DNA of 64,000 nt. Source: Streptomyces sp. NBC_00154. Its GTDB lineage: Bacteria > Actinomycetota > Actinomycetes > Streptomycetales > Streptomycetaceae. Each line of letters begins with the position of its first letter. The stretch's first letter is position 1. The position numbers and the translations under genes were made by a program. The notes under the pieces are model-generated. The model saw only the letters and a program-made list of their open reading frames with translations. It did not search any database and was not told where the DNA came from. The stretch spans positions 4,966,501-5,030,500 of the forward strand of contig NZ_JAPEMI010000001.1 in the NCBI RefSeq assembly GCF_026342835.1, written 5' to 3'. This document shows positions 17,079 through 24,290 of this stretch, in pieces.

Positions 17079-18130
17079 GTAGCCAAGAGAAGATTCCAGA
17101 AGAGAACCTGCCCGCTGAGCAGGAAGCCGCGCACGGCGCGGTAGAGGGCGCGGACGACCCGTTCGCCGACCCGGGGCTGCCGGCCCACCGGCCGCGCATC
17201 CAGGACATCGACGAACAGGCCGCGAAGCGCTCCGAGCGCACGGTCGCGTTCCTGTTCGTGCTGTCCATGCTGGCGACCGTCGGCTTCATCGCCTCGTACG
17301 TCATCTTCCCGGTGGACAAGATCGTGTTCATCTGGCCGTTCGGCCATGTGAGCGCGCTCAACTTCTCCCTCGGGCTGACCCTGGGCGTGGCTCTCTTCGC
17401 GATCGGCGCGGGCGCCGTCCACTGGGCGCGCACCCTGATGTCCGACGTAGAGGTCGCCGACGACCGGCACGCCATCGAGGCGGAGCCCGAGGTCAAGGCG
17501 AAGGTTCTCGCCGACTTCGCGGCCGGTGCCGAGGAGTCCGCGTTCGGCCGGCGCAAGCTGATCCGCAACACCCTGTTCGGTGCGCTGGCCCTGGTGCCGC
17601 TCTCCGGCGTGATGCTGCTGCGCGACCTCGGCCCGCTGCCGGAGAAGAAGCTCCGTCAGACCCTGTGGTCCAAGGGCAAGCAGCTCATCAACATGAACAC
17701 GATGGAGCCGCTGCGTCCCGAGGACGTCGCCGTCGGTTCGCTGACCTTCGCCATGCCCGAGGGCCTGACGGAGGACGCTCACGACTTCCAGACGCAGATC
17801 GCCAAGGCTGCGCTGATGATCATCCGTATCCAGCCGGAGAACATCAAGGACAAGCGCGAGCGCGAGTGGGCCCACGAGGGCATCGTGGCCTTCTCGAAGA
17901 TCTGCACCCACGTCGGCTGCCCGATCAGCCTGTACGAGCAGCAGACGCACCACGTGCTCTGCCCGTGCCACCAGTCCACCTTCGACCTCTCCGACGGCGC
18001 CCGCGTCATCTTCGGTCCGGCCGGTCACTCCCTTCCGCAGCTGCGGATCGGTGTGAACAGCGAGGGCAACCTCGAGGCGCTCGGTGACTTCGAAGAGCCC
18101 GTCGGTCCTGCATTCTGGGAGCGCGGATGA
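17075..18130 (+). CDS. qcrA: Rieske iron-sulfur subunit (QcrA)
   Basis: 351 residues, the long actinobacterial form with an acidic cytoplasmic N-terminus and three membrane helices before the Rieske domain. The [2Fe-2S] ligands are C277 and H279 (CTHVGC) and C296 and H299 (CPCH); C282 and C298 supply the disulfide. It passes quinol electrons to QcrC. It overlaps both qcrC and qcrB by 4 bases, giving translational coupling. Confidence 0.97.
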   Translation: MSSQEKIPEENLPAEQEAAHGAVEGADDPFADPGLPAHRPRIQDIDEQAAKRSERTVAFLFVLSMLATVGFIASYVIFPVDKIVFIWPFGHVSALNFSLGLTLGVALFAIGAGAVHWARTLMSDVEVADDRHAIEAEPEVKAKVLADFAAGAEESAFGRRKLIRNTLFGALALVPLSGVMLLRDLGPLPEKKLRQTLWSKGKQLINMNTMEPLRPEDVAVGSLTFAMPEGLTEDAHDFQTQIAKAALMIIRIQPENIKDKREREWAHEGIVAFSKICTHVGCPISLYEQQTHHVLCPCHQSTFDLSDGARVIFGPAGHSLPQLRIGVNSEGNLEALGDFEEPVGPAFWERG

Positions 18131-19752
18131 GTACTGCGACCGACACGAAGCGCAAGGCGCCCGCCGGCGAGCGGGTGGCCGACTGGGCGGACGGCCGGCT
18201 CGGGATCTACTCCCTGGCCAAGGCCAACATGCGCAAGATCTTCCCGGACCACTGGTCCTTCATGCTCGGTGAAGTCGCCCTCTACAGCTTCATCATCATC
18301 ATTCTCACGGGTGTGTATCTGACGCTGTTCTTCCACCCGAGCATGAACGAGGTCGTGTATCACGGCTCCTACGAGCCGATGCAGGGCATCCGGATGTCCG
18401 AGGCCTACGCCTCGACGCTGGACATCAGCTTCGACATCCGCGGTGGTCTGCTGGTCCGCCAGATCCACCACTGGGCCGCGCTGATCTTCCTCGCGGCCAT
18501 GTTCGTGCACATGATGCGCGTCTTCTTCACGGGTGCGTTCCGCAAGCCGCGTGAGATCAACTGGCTGTTCGGCTTCCTGCTGTTCGTGCTGGGTATGTTC
18601 ACCGGCTTCACGGGCTACTCGCTCCCGGACGACCTGCTCTCGGGTACGGGTGTCCGCTTCACCCAGGGCGCGATCCTGTCCACGCCGATCGTCGGCACGT
18701 ACATCTCCATGTTCCTGTTCGGCGGAGAGTTCCCCGGCGGCGACTTCGTCGCCCGGTTCTACTCGATCCACATCCTGCTGCTGCCGGGCATCATGCTCGG
18801 CCTCGTGGTCGGCCACCTGATCCTGGTGTTCTTCCACAAGCACACGCAGTTCGCGGGTCCCGGCCGCACCAACAAGAACGTCGTCGGTATGCCGCTGCTG
18901 CCGATCTACATGGCGAAGGCCGGAGGCTTCTTCTTCCTGGTCTTCGGTGTCATCGCGGTCATCGCGGCGATCGCCTCGATCAACCCGATCTGGGCCATCG
19001 GTCCGTACCGTCCGGACCAGGTGTCCACCGGCGCCCAGCCCGACTGGTACATGGGCTTCGCCGAGGGTCTGATCCGAGTGATGCCGGGCTGGGAGATCAA
19101 CCTCTGGGGCCACACGCTCGTCCTGGGTGTGTTCATCCCGCTGATGGCCTTCGGCCTGGTGCTGGCCGTGATCGCGGTCTACCCGTTCATCGAGTCCTGG
19201 ATCATCGGGGACAAGCGCGAGCACCACATCCTGGACCGCCCGCGCAACGCCCCGACCCGGACGGCCTTCGGCGTCGCCTGGATCACGGAGTACATCATCG
19301 TCTTCATCGGCGGTGGTAACGACCTCTGGGCCACGCACTTCGATCTCTCGCTGAACTCCATCTCGTGGTTCGTCCGGATCTTCATCTTCGTGGGACCGGT
19401 CCTGGCGTTCCTCGTCACGAAGCGGATCTGCCTCGGCCTTCAGCGCCGCGACAGGGAGAAGGTGCTGCACGGACGCGAGTCCGGTCTCATCAAGCGCCTG
19501 CCGCACGGTGAGTTCGTCGAGGTCCACGAGCCGCTCGGCCCCGCGCAGCTGCACACGCTCACCGCGCACGAGCAGTACAAGCCGGTCGAGATCGGCCCGA
19601 CGGTCGACGAGAACGGTGTCGAGCGCAAGGTGCCGGCGCTGCAGAGGATGCGGGCCAAGCTCAGTAAGGGCTACTTCGGCGAGCACAACCAGATCGCCAA
19701 GCCCACTGCAGAGGAGTACAAGGAGATCACCAGCGGCCACGGCCACCACTGA
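18127..19752 (+). CDS. qcrB: Cytochrome b subunit (QcrB)
   Basis: 541 residues: the cytochrome b core with haem-ligating His pairs (RQIHHWAALIF and FYSIHILLLPG regions), the quinol-site segment in ITEYIIVF, and a long hydrophilic C-terminal extension of about 120 residues typical of actinobacterial QcrB. It oxidises menaquinol in the bcc-aa3 supercomplex and is the target of imidazopyridine-type inhibitors in mycobacteria. The ATG overlaps the qcrA stop. A terminator follows, closing the operon. Confidence 0.97.
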   Translation: MSTATDTKRKAPAGERVADWADGRLGIYSLAKANMRKIFPDHWSFMLGEVALYSFIIIILTGVYLTLFFHPSMNEVVYHGSYEPMQGIRMSEAYASTLDISFDIRGGLLVRQIHHWAALIFLAAMFVHMMRVFFTGAFRKPREINWLFGFLLFVLGMFTGFTGYSLPDDLLSGTGVRFTQGAILSTPIVGTYISMFLFGGEFPGGDFVARFYSIHILLLPGIMLGLVVGHLILVFFHKHTQFAGPGRTNKNVVGMPLLPIYMAKAGGFFFLVFGVIAVIAAIASINPIWAIGPYRPDQVSTGAQPDWYMGFAEGLIRVMPGWEINLWGHTLVLGVFIPLMAFGLVLAVIAVYPFIESWIIGDKREHHILDRPRNAPTRTAFGVAWITEYIIVFIGGGNDLWATHFDLSLNSISWFVRIFIFVGPVLAFLVTKRICLGLQRRDREKVLHGRESGLIKRLPHGEFVEVHEPLGPAQLHTLTAHEQYKPVEIGPTVDENGVERKVPALQRMRAKLSKGYFGEHNQIAKPTAEEYKEITSGHGHH

Positions 19753-19777
19753 TCGCCTTAACTGATCGCCACAGCGG

Positions 19778-19806
19778 GAGCCCCGTCCATTCGATGGACG
19801 GGGCTC
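19778..19806 (+). terminator. Terminator after qcrB
   Basis: A perfect 13-bp stem GAGCCCCGTCCAT / ATGGACGGGGCTC with loop TCG, followed by TTTGC. Confidence 0.9.
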
Positions 19807-19876
19807 TTTGCTGTCCCGGGCGCTCGATAGGGTGGGGTCCATACCCTTATCGGCTGTGGACCCCCAGGAGCGGACC

Positions 19877-20941
19877 ATGAACGTTGTGACCCCGGTCGGC
19901 GGCGACAGCGTGGCGGCTCGTTCCTGGCCCGGCGTACTGAACGCTCTGCTGCGCGGCCAGGACCTGACCGCCGACGACACCGCGTGGGCGATGGACAACA
20001 TCATGAGCGGCGAGGCGACCGACGTGCAGATCGCCGGTTTCGCCGTCGCCCTGCGCGCCAAGGGCGAGACCGTCGACGAGGTCACCGGACTCGTCCGCGC
20101 CATGTACGAGCACGCCACCACGATCCAGGTGCCGGGCCGCACGGTCGACATCGTCGGAACCGGCGGCGACCTCGCCAAGACGGTCAACATCTCCACGATG
20201 TCCGCGATCGTCGTCGCGGGCACCGGAGCCAAGGTCGTCAAGCACGGCAACCGCGCCTCCTCCTCGGCCAGTGGCGCCTCCGACGTCCTGGAGAAGCTCG
20301 GCGTCAATCTGGAGCTGGCCCCGCAGCGCGTCGTCGAGGTGGCCGAGGAGGCGGGTATCACCTTCTGCTTCGCGGTGAAGTTCCACCCCGCTCTGCGGTA
20401 CGCGGCGCGGGCTCGCAAGGAGCTCGGCGCGCAGACCACGTTCAACATCCTCGGTCCGCTCACCAATCCGGCCCAGGTGCGCTCCCAGGCCATCGGTGTC
20501 GCCGATCTGAAGATGGCCCCCATCGTTGCGGGCGTGCTCGCGGCGCGTGGAAACTCGGCGCTGGTCTTCCGCGGCGACGACGGTCTGGACGAGCTGACGA
20601 CCACGGCGACCTCCCGGATCTGGGTGGTCAGGGACGGCGAGGTGCGCGAGGAGGCCTTCGACCCGCGCGACGTCGGCCTCCAACTGGTCCCCGTCGAGGC
20701 GCTGCGCGGCGCCGACGCCTCGTACAACGCCGATGTGGCCCGCCGGCTGCTGGCCGGTGAGACCGGCCCGGTACGTGAAGCGGTGCTGCTCAACTCGGCG
20801 GCGGCGCTGGTGGCGCTGGACCCGGGTGAGGGCACGCTGAACGAGCAGCTCGCCGCCGGGATCGCCAAGGCCGCCGAGTCCGTCGACTCGGGTGCGGCCC
20901 GGGCGGCGCTGGAGCGCTGGGTGACGGTCAGCAACGCCTGA
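19877..20941 (+). CDS. trpD: Anthranilate phosphoribosyltransferase TrpD
   Basis: 354 residues; transfers phosphoribosyl from PRPP to anthranilate, second step from chorismate to tryptophan. The PRPP/Mg motif VGTGGDLAKTVNIST, KHGNRASSS and the NILGPLTNPA anthranilate-site segment are intact. The ATG at 19877 has AGGAG 6 bases upstream; in-frame codons back to 19808 lack support. It lies alone between terminators, away from the anthranilate synthase 26 kb downstream, so it is not in a trp operon. Confidence 0.95.
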   Translation: MNVVTPVGGDSVAARSWPGVLNALLRGQDLTADDTAWAMDNIMSGEATDVQIAGFAVALRAKGETVDEVTGLVRAMYEHATTIQVPGRTVDIVGTGGDLAKTVNISTMSAIVVAGTGAKVVKHGNRASSSASGASDVLEKLGVNLELAPQRVVEVAEEAGITFCFAVKFHPALRYAARARKELGAQTTFNILGPLTNPAQVRSQAIGVADLKMAPIVAGVLAARGNSALVFRGDDGLDELTTTATSRIWVVRDGEVREEAFDPRDVGLQLVPVEALRGADASYNADVARRLLAGETGPVREAVLLNSAAALVALDPGEGTLNEQLAAGIAKAAESVDSGAARAALERWVTVSNA

Positions 20942-20963
20942 CCGAACGGGAAACGCGGACCGG

Positions 20964-20990
20964 GGCGCAGTCCAGATCTTGGACTGCGCC
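20964..20990 (+). terminator. Terminator after trpD
   Basis: An 11-bp perfect stem GGCGCAGTCCA / TGGACTGCGCC with loop GATCT, followed by TTGCG. It ends just before the putative promoter of the SAM-IV transcript. Confidence 0.85.
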
Positions 20991-21026
20991 TTGCGCGTCG
21001 ACGCACGTATGGCAAGATTCTGGGCA

Positions 21027-21150
21027 GGTCATGAGTGACAGCGACTACGGCCCCGGCCCGCTGTCCGGCAACCCTCCGTCCGTGGCGGGGTGCCCCGGGT
21101 GAAGACCAGGCCGTAGGCAGCGAGGTCTACGGCAAGCGCGGACCCCTCGA
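21027..21150 (+). promoter_or_regulatory. SAM-IV riboswitch
   Basis: The leader carries landmarks of the actinobacterial SAM-IV class: GGTCATGAGTGACAGCGAC at the 5' end, CCGGCAACCCTCC, GGTGGGGTGCCCCGGGTGA-like core (here GGCGGGGTGCCCCGGGTGA) and GACCAGGCCGTAGG closing the helix, with a downstream CGGCAAGCGCGGAC pseudoknot segment. TTGCGC (20991-20996) and CAAGAT (21013-21018), 16 bases apart, form a plausible promoter. It should respond to S-adenosylmethionine and control the class V enzyme at 21321. Recognition is by eye; boundaries are approximate. Confidence 0.88.
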
Positions 21151-21199
21151 CATCTGTGAATGTCACATCCCTGGGGTCCTGGTCCTCAAGGAGCCTCTT

Positions 21200-21220
21200 G
21201 TGAGCAAGCGAATGCGATAG
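21200..21220 (+). CDS. Putative six-codon leader ORF (VSKRMR)
   Basis: GTG AGC AAG CGA ATG CGA TAG, preceded by a near-perfect AAGGAG (21188-21193) with a 6-base spacer, the best ribosome site in this leader. It begins about 50 bases after the riboswitch and ends 100 bases before the enzyme's ATG. GGGCC/GGCCC (21220-21235) right after its stop can form a small hairpin. A basic mini-peptide such as this may serve in attenuation or translational coupling. No peptide function is known to me. Confidence 0.5.
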   Translation: MSKRMR

Positions 21221-21320
21221 GGCCCGGTCCGGCCCCTCTCCGCACCCCCTTTTCCTTCCTCCTGCGCTGCCGCGTACCTGCCGGCGCAGTGAATTCGCCT
21301 GCCTTGTACGGGAGTTCGCC

Positions 21321-22733
21321 ATGTCTGTTGTCACCGCTGCCGCCGACCGATCTATTTGTTCCCCGCTGCCTGTTCTCGGCAAGGATGTGACCGTTCCGCT
21401 CGTTACCGGCGGAGAAGTCACCTATGCCGCCCTGGACTACGCGGCCAGTGCCCCGGCCCTGCAGCGGGTGTGGGACGACGTCGCCGCGTACGCCCCGTAC
21501 TACGGCAGTGTCCACCGCGGCGCCGGCTACCTCTCGCAGCTCTCCACGGACCTCTTCGAGAACAGCCGCAAGGCAGTTGCGGAGTTCCTCGGCTGCCGCG
21601 CCGACGACCAGGTGATCTTCACCCGGTCGACGACGGACTCGCTGAACCTGCTGGCCGCGGCGGTCCCCGCCGACTGTCAGGTCTTCGTGTACGAGACCGA
21701 GCACCATGCCTCGCTGCTGCCGTGGCGCGACGCCCGTGTCACGTACCTCAACGCTCCCCGCACCCCGGCCCAGGCCGTCGAGACGCTGGAGCGGGCGCTC
21801 GCCGACCGTGACCCCTACGGCCCCGCGCTGGTCTGCGTCACCGGCGCATCGAACGTCACCGGTGAGCTGTGGCCGGTGAAGGAGCTGGCCGCCGCCGCCC
21901 ACGCGCACGGCGCCCGGATCGTGCTGGACGCCGCACAGCTCGCGCCGCACCACCCGGTCGACATCGACGAGCTCGACGTCGACTGGGTCGCCTTCTCCGG
22001 ACACAAGCTGTACGCGCCGTTCGGCTCCGGTGTCCTCGCGGGCCGCGCCGACTGGCTGCAGGACGCCGAGCCGTACCTGGCCGGCGGCGGCGCCTCCCGT
22101 AAGGTCGCCCGGCGTACCGACGGCGGTGTGGACGTGGAGTGGCACTCCACCGCCGCCCGGCACGAGGCCGGTTCGCCCAACGTCATCGGCGTCTACTCCA
22201 TCGCCTCCGCCTGCAAGGCGCTCACCGAGGCCGGCTTCGACCGCCTCGGCGCCCGTGAGCAGCAGCTCGTCACCCGGGTCCGCGAAGGCCTGGCCGGGGT
22301 CCCCCAGGTCAAGGTGCTGTCGCTGTTCGGCGACGACGCCCCCCGGGTCGGCGTCATCTCCTTCGTGGTGGAGGGCTGGAACAGCTCGCACTTCGCCGCG
22401 GCGCTCTCCGCCGAGTACGGCATCGGGGTACGCGACGGACTGTTCTGCGCCCACCCGCTGGTGCGCACCCTGCTCGGCAGCGACCCGCAGGACCCGGGCG
22501 AGTGCGGTGCGCCGGAGGCCGAACCGGGCGAGCTCCCCCAGTCTCGAACGGACTCGACCGGGGGGACCCCCTTGCTGAACGCGATCCGGGTCAGCTTCGG
22601 CGCCGGTACGCCGGACGAGCACATCGAGCGCTTCGTCCGCGCGGTCAAGGAGCTGGTGAGCGAGGGGGCCCAGTGGAAGTACCGCACCGAGGACGGCCGC
22701 TGCGTCCCGGACCGGGGTACGGCGCAGGTCTGA
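21321..22733 (+). CDS. Class V PLP enzyme, cysteine-desulfurase-like, SAM-IV controlled
   Basis: 470 residues of the SufS/CsdA-like branch. FSGHKLYAPFG carries the PLP lysine and VRDGLFCAHPLV matches the RxGxxCAxP motif bearing the active Cys of group II desulfurases. It likely releases sulfur from cysteine or a related C-S substrate (selenocysteine lyase or C-S lyase are alternatives). The ATG has GGGAG 6 bases upstream. Control by a SAM-IV riboswitch places it in methionine/cysteine sulfur metabolism. Residues about 404-419 look like an in-frame insertion of a palindromic repeat. A strong terminator follows. Confidence 0.85.
   Translation: MSVVTAAADRSICSPLPVLGKDVTVPLVTGGEVTYAALDYAASAPALQRVWDDVAAYAPYYGSVHRGAGYLSQLSTDLFENSRKAVAEFLGCRADDQVIFTRSTTDSLNLLAAAVPADCQVFVYETEHHASLLPWRDARVTYLNAPRTPAQAVETLERALADRDPYGPALVCVTGASNVTGELWPVKELAAAAHAHGARIVLDAAQLAPHHPVDIDELDVDWVAFSGHKLYAPFGSGVLAGRADWLQDAEPYLAGGGASRKVARRTDGGVDVEWHSTAARHEAGSPNVIGVYSIASACKALTEAGFDRLGAREQQLVTRVREGLAGVPQVKVLSLFGDDAPRVGVISFVVEGWNSSHFAAALSAEYGIGVRDGLFCAHPLVRTLLGSDPQDPGECGAPEAEPGELPQSRTDSTGGTPLLNAIRVSFGAGTPDEHIERFVRAVKELVSEGAQWKYRTEDGRCVPDRGTAQV
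22533..22572 (+). repeat. Palindromic GC element inside the coding region
   Basis: A C-run (CTCCCCCAG) and the motif CCGGGGGGACCCCC bracket a short spacer, encoding LPQSRTDSTGGTP, a low-complexity stretch just before the last conserved strand. It resembles a second element at 55275-55305 (shared CCGGGG[GA]GACCCC). Confidence 0.5.
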
Positions 22734-22751
22734 CCGGCCAGGAACCGAGGC

Positions 22752-22805
22752 CGTAATACTTCGGCCGGGGACGGGCAGCTGCCCGTCCCCGGCCGAAGTA
22801 TTACG
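22752..22805. terminator. 54-nt perfect palindrome, bidirectional terminator
   Basis: 27 bases (CGTAATACTTCGGCCGGGG...) followed without a loop by their exact reverse complement. It lies between two convergent genes, 18 bases after one stop and 16 bases before the other. Confidence 0.9.
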
Positions 22806-22821
22806 CCGTGATGAGGCGTAT

Positions 22822-23103
22822 CTACGCGTCGAGACCGATGGCGAAGGCGGCTTCCAGGTCGTGCTGCGAGTACGTACGGAACGCGACATGAGTGTCGGTG
22901 CCCTCGACGCCCGGGATCTTGCTGATGCGGCCGGGGATGACGTCCGCCAGATCGTCGTGCTTGGCCACCCGGACCATGGCGATCAGGTCGTACGTACCGG
23001 TGACCGAGAAGACCTCGCTGACGCTGTCCAGCGCCGCGATGGACTCGGCGATCTCGGGAATCCGGTCCACGCTGGTTTTGATGAGCACGATCGCGGTGAT
23101 CAC
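22822..23103 (-). CDS. Stand-alone RAM (Lrp/AsnC ligand-binding) domain protein
   Basis: 93 residues consisting only of the alpha/beta RAM domain of Lrp/AsnC regulators (MITAIVLIKTSVDRIPE, GTYDLIAMVRV), with no DNA-binding domain. Such proteins bind amino acids or partner with full-length Lrp regulators. The GTG start overlaps the rhomboid stop by 4 bases (GTGA), so it is translated as the second cistron after the protease. Its ligand cannot be inferred. Confidence 0.88.
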   Translation of the reverse strand: MITAIVLIKTSVDRIPEIAESIAALDSVSEVFSVTGTYDLIAMVRVAKHDDLADVIPGRISKIPGVEGTDTHVAFRTYSQHDLEAAFAIGLDA

Positions 23104-23849
23104 GGCTGGCTTTCTCCCTCGGTGGCCGTGGCTGGAGTCTTCACTCTAGCCCCACGGCGGTATCGCCCCCAGGCGTAGAGGAAGCCGGTGGCGAAGCCGA
23201 CCACATGGGCGAGATAGGCCACCCCCGGACCGCTGCCCGCACCCTGCGCCGCCATCCACTGCAGGACGAACCAGAAGATCAGCACGATCCAGGCGGGAAA
23301 GCGCAGTGGCAGGAAGAGCAGGAACGGGAAGAGGCTGGTGACCCGGGCCCGGGGGAACAGGTACAGGAACGCCCCGAGCACCGCAGAGATCGCCCCCGAG
23401 GCGCCGACGAGGGTCTGGTCGGAGTCGGCGTGCGCCGCCGCGTACGCCAGCAGGGCTAGGTAGCCGCAGCCGAGATAGAAGAAGGCGAACTCGGTACGGC
23501 CCATCCGTTCCTCGGCCATCGCCCCGAAGACGTACAGGAAGAGCATGTTGCCGAGCAGATGCAGCCAGCTGCCGTGCACGAAGAGTGCGGTCAGCGGGGT
23601 GAGCAGGGCGTGTGCGGAGCCGCCCCACAGTTCGGTGGGGATCACCCCCCAGCGCTCGAAATACCCGGCCTGGGCGGCGAGCAGGGTGTCGGCGGTGCCG
23701 TACGTGGGGTTGAAGCCGGAGAGCGGGCTGATCAGGAAGATGGCACAGCACAGGCCGATGAGGGCATACGTCACCGGGGCACCGCCCGCGGTGGCGGCGC
23801 GCAGGAGCCTGCCGGTCAGTCCGCCCGTCCCAGCCCGCCGTTCGATCAT
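23100..23849 (-). CDS. Rhomboid-family intramembrane serine protease
   Basis: 249 residues, six membrane helices. The catalytic dyad is seen as Ser in VGASGAISAVLG and His in LAHVVGFATGF; HLLGNMLFLYVFG is the usual helix-2 oxyanion segment. It cleaves membrane-spanning substrates; none can be named. The ATG at 23849 (MIERRAGTGG) has no strong ribosome site; the open frame runs further upstream through unlikely cysteine-rich sequence, so I end the gene here. It is co-translated with the RAM-domain gene. Confidence 0.9.
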   Translation of the reverse strand: MIERRAGTGGLTGRLLRAATAGGAPVTYALIGLCCAIFLISPLSGFNPTYGTADTLLAAQAGYFERWGVIPTELWGGSAHALLTPLTALFVHGSWLHLLGNMLFLYVFGAMAEERMGRTEFAFFYLGCGYLALLAYAAAHADSDQTLVGASGAISAVLGAFLYLFPRARVTSLFPFLLFLPLRFPAWIVLIFWFVLQWMAAQGAGSGPGVAYLAHVVGFATGFLYAWGRYRRGARVKTPATATEGESQP

Positions 23850-24011
23850 GAACAGAGCATGACGCAGGTGATGGAACGGGGCAGACCGCCTCGCCGTGCC
23901 GATGGGTATGCGCAAGGCCGTAGGGTTACAGCAGGACATCCGCAGTTCGACGGCGCACCGCGAGATCCTTGGCAGGCAGCAGCACGACGCTCGACGAAAG
24001 AGGACGCAACG

Positions 24012-24254
24012 ATGACGACGGTTCCCCAGCCGACCGACGGGACCCGCTGGCGCTGCACGCTCTGCGGGAATCTCACGCGCTTCGATGTCACGCGCTCGTC
24101 CAAGGTTGTCGAATACGTGCATCTCGACCTCGCAGGAGAGGCGACCGTCGAAGAGCGCGAGGTGGTCAGTGAGACCATCGAGTCGGTCCGGTGTCGTTGG
24201 TGCAACGCGGTGGACCAGATCGAACTAGTCGACAGGCCGGGTGCCGACTCCTGA
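24012..24254 (+). CDS. Small zinc-ribbon protein, unknown function
   Basis: 80 residues with two CxxC knuckles, CTLC near residue 15 and CRWC near 60, forming a likely zinc ribbon. The sequence between is a beta-rich acidic segment (VVEYVHLDLAGEATVEERE). The ATG follows AAGAGGA. It lies 36 bases before the NYN-domain gene on the same strand and probably shares its transcript. I know it only as a conserved actinobacterial hypothetical; nucleic-acid binding is a guess from the fold. Confidence 0.8.
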   Translation: MTTVPQPTDGTRWRCTLCGNLTRFDVTRSSKVVEYVHLDLAGEATVEEREVVSETIESVRCRWCNAVDQIELVDRPGADS

Positions 24255-24290
24255 CGGGGCCGTGCGGACAGACATTTGGGGTGACGGATC

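Noticed and set aside
18025..21015. Long minus-strand frame of 996 codons opposite qcrB and trpD
   Set aside because: Composition is that of a shadow frame and it spans two terminators and two well-conserved genes on the other strand.
21035..21220. 61-codon frame ending in VSKRMR
   Set aside because: Most of it lies inside the SAM-IV aptamer; only the last six codons have their own ribosome site.
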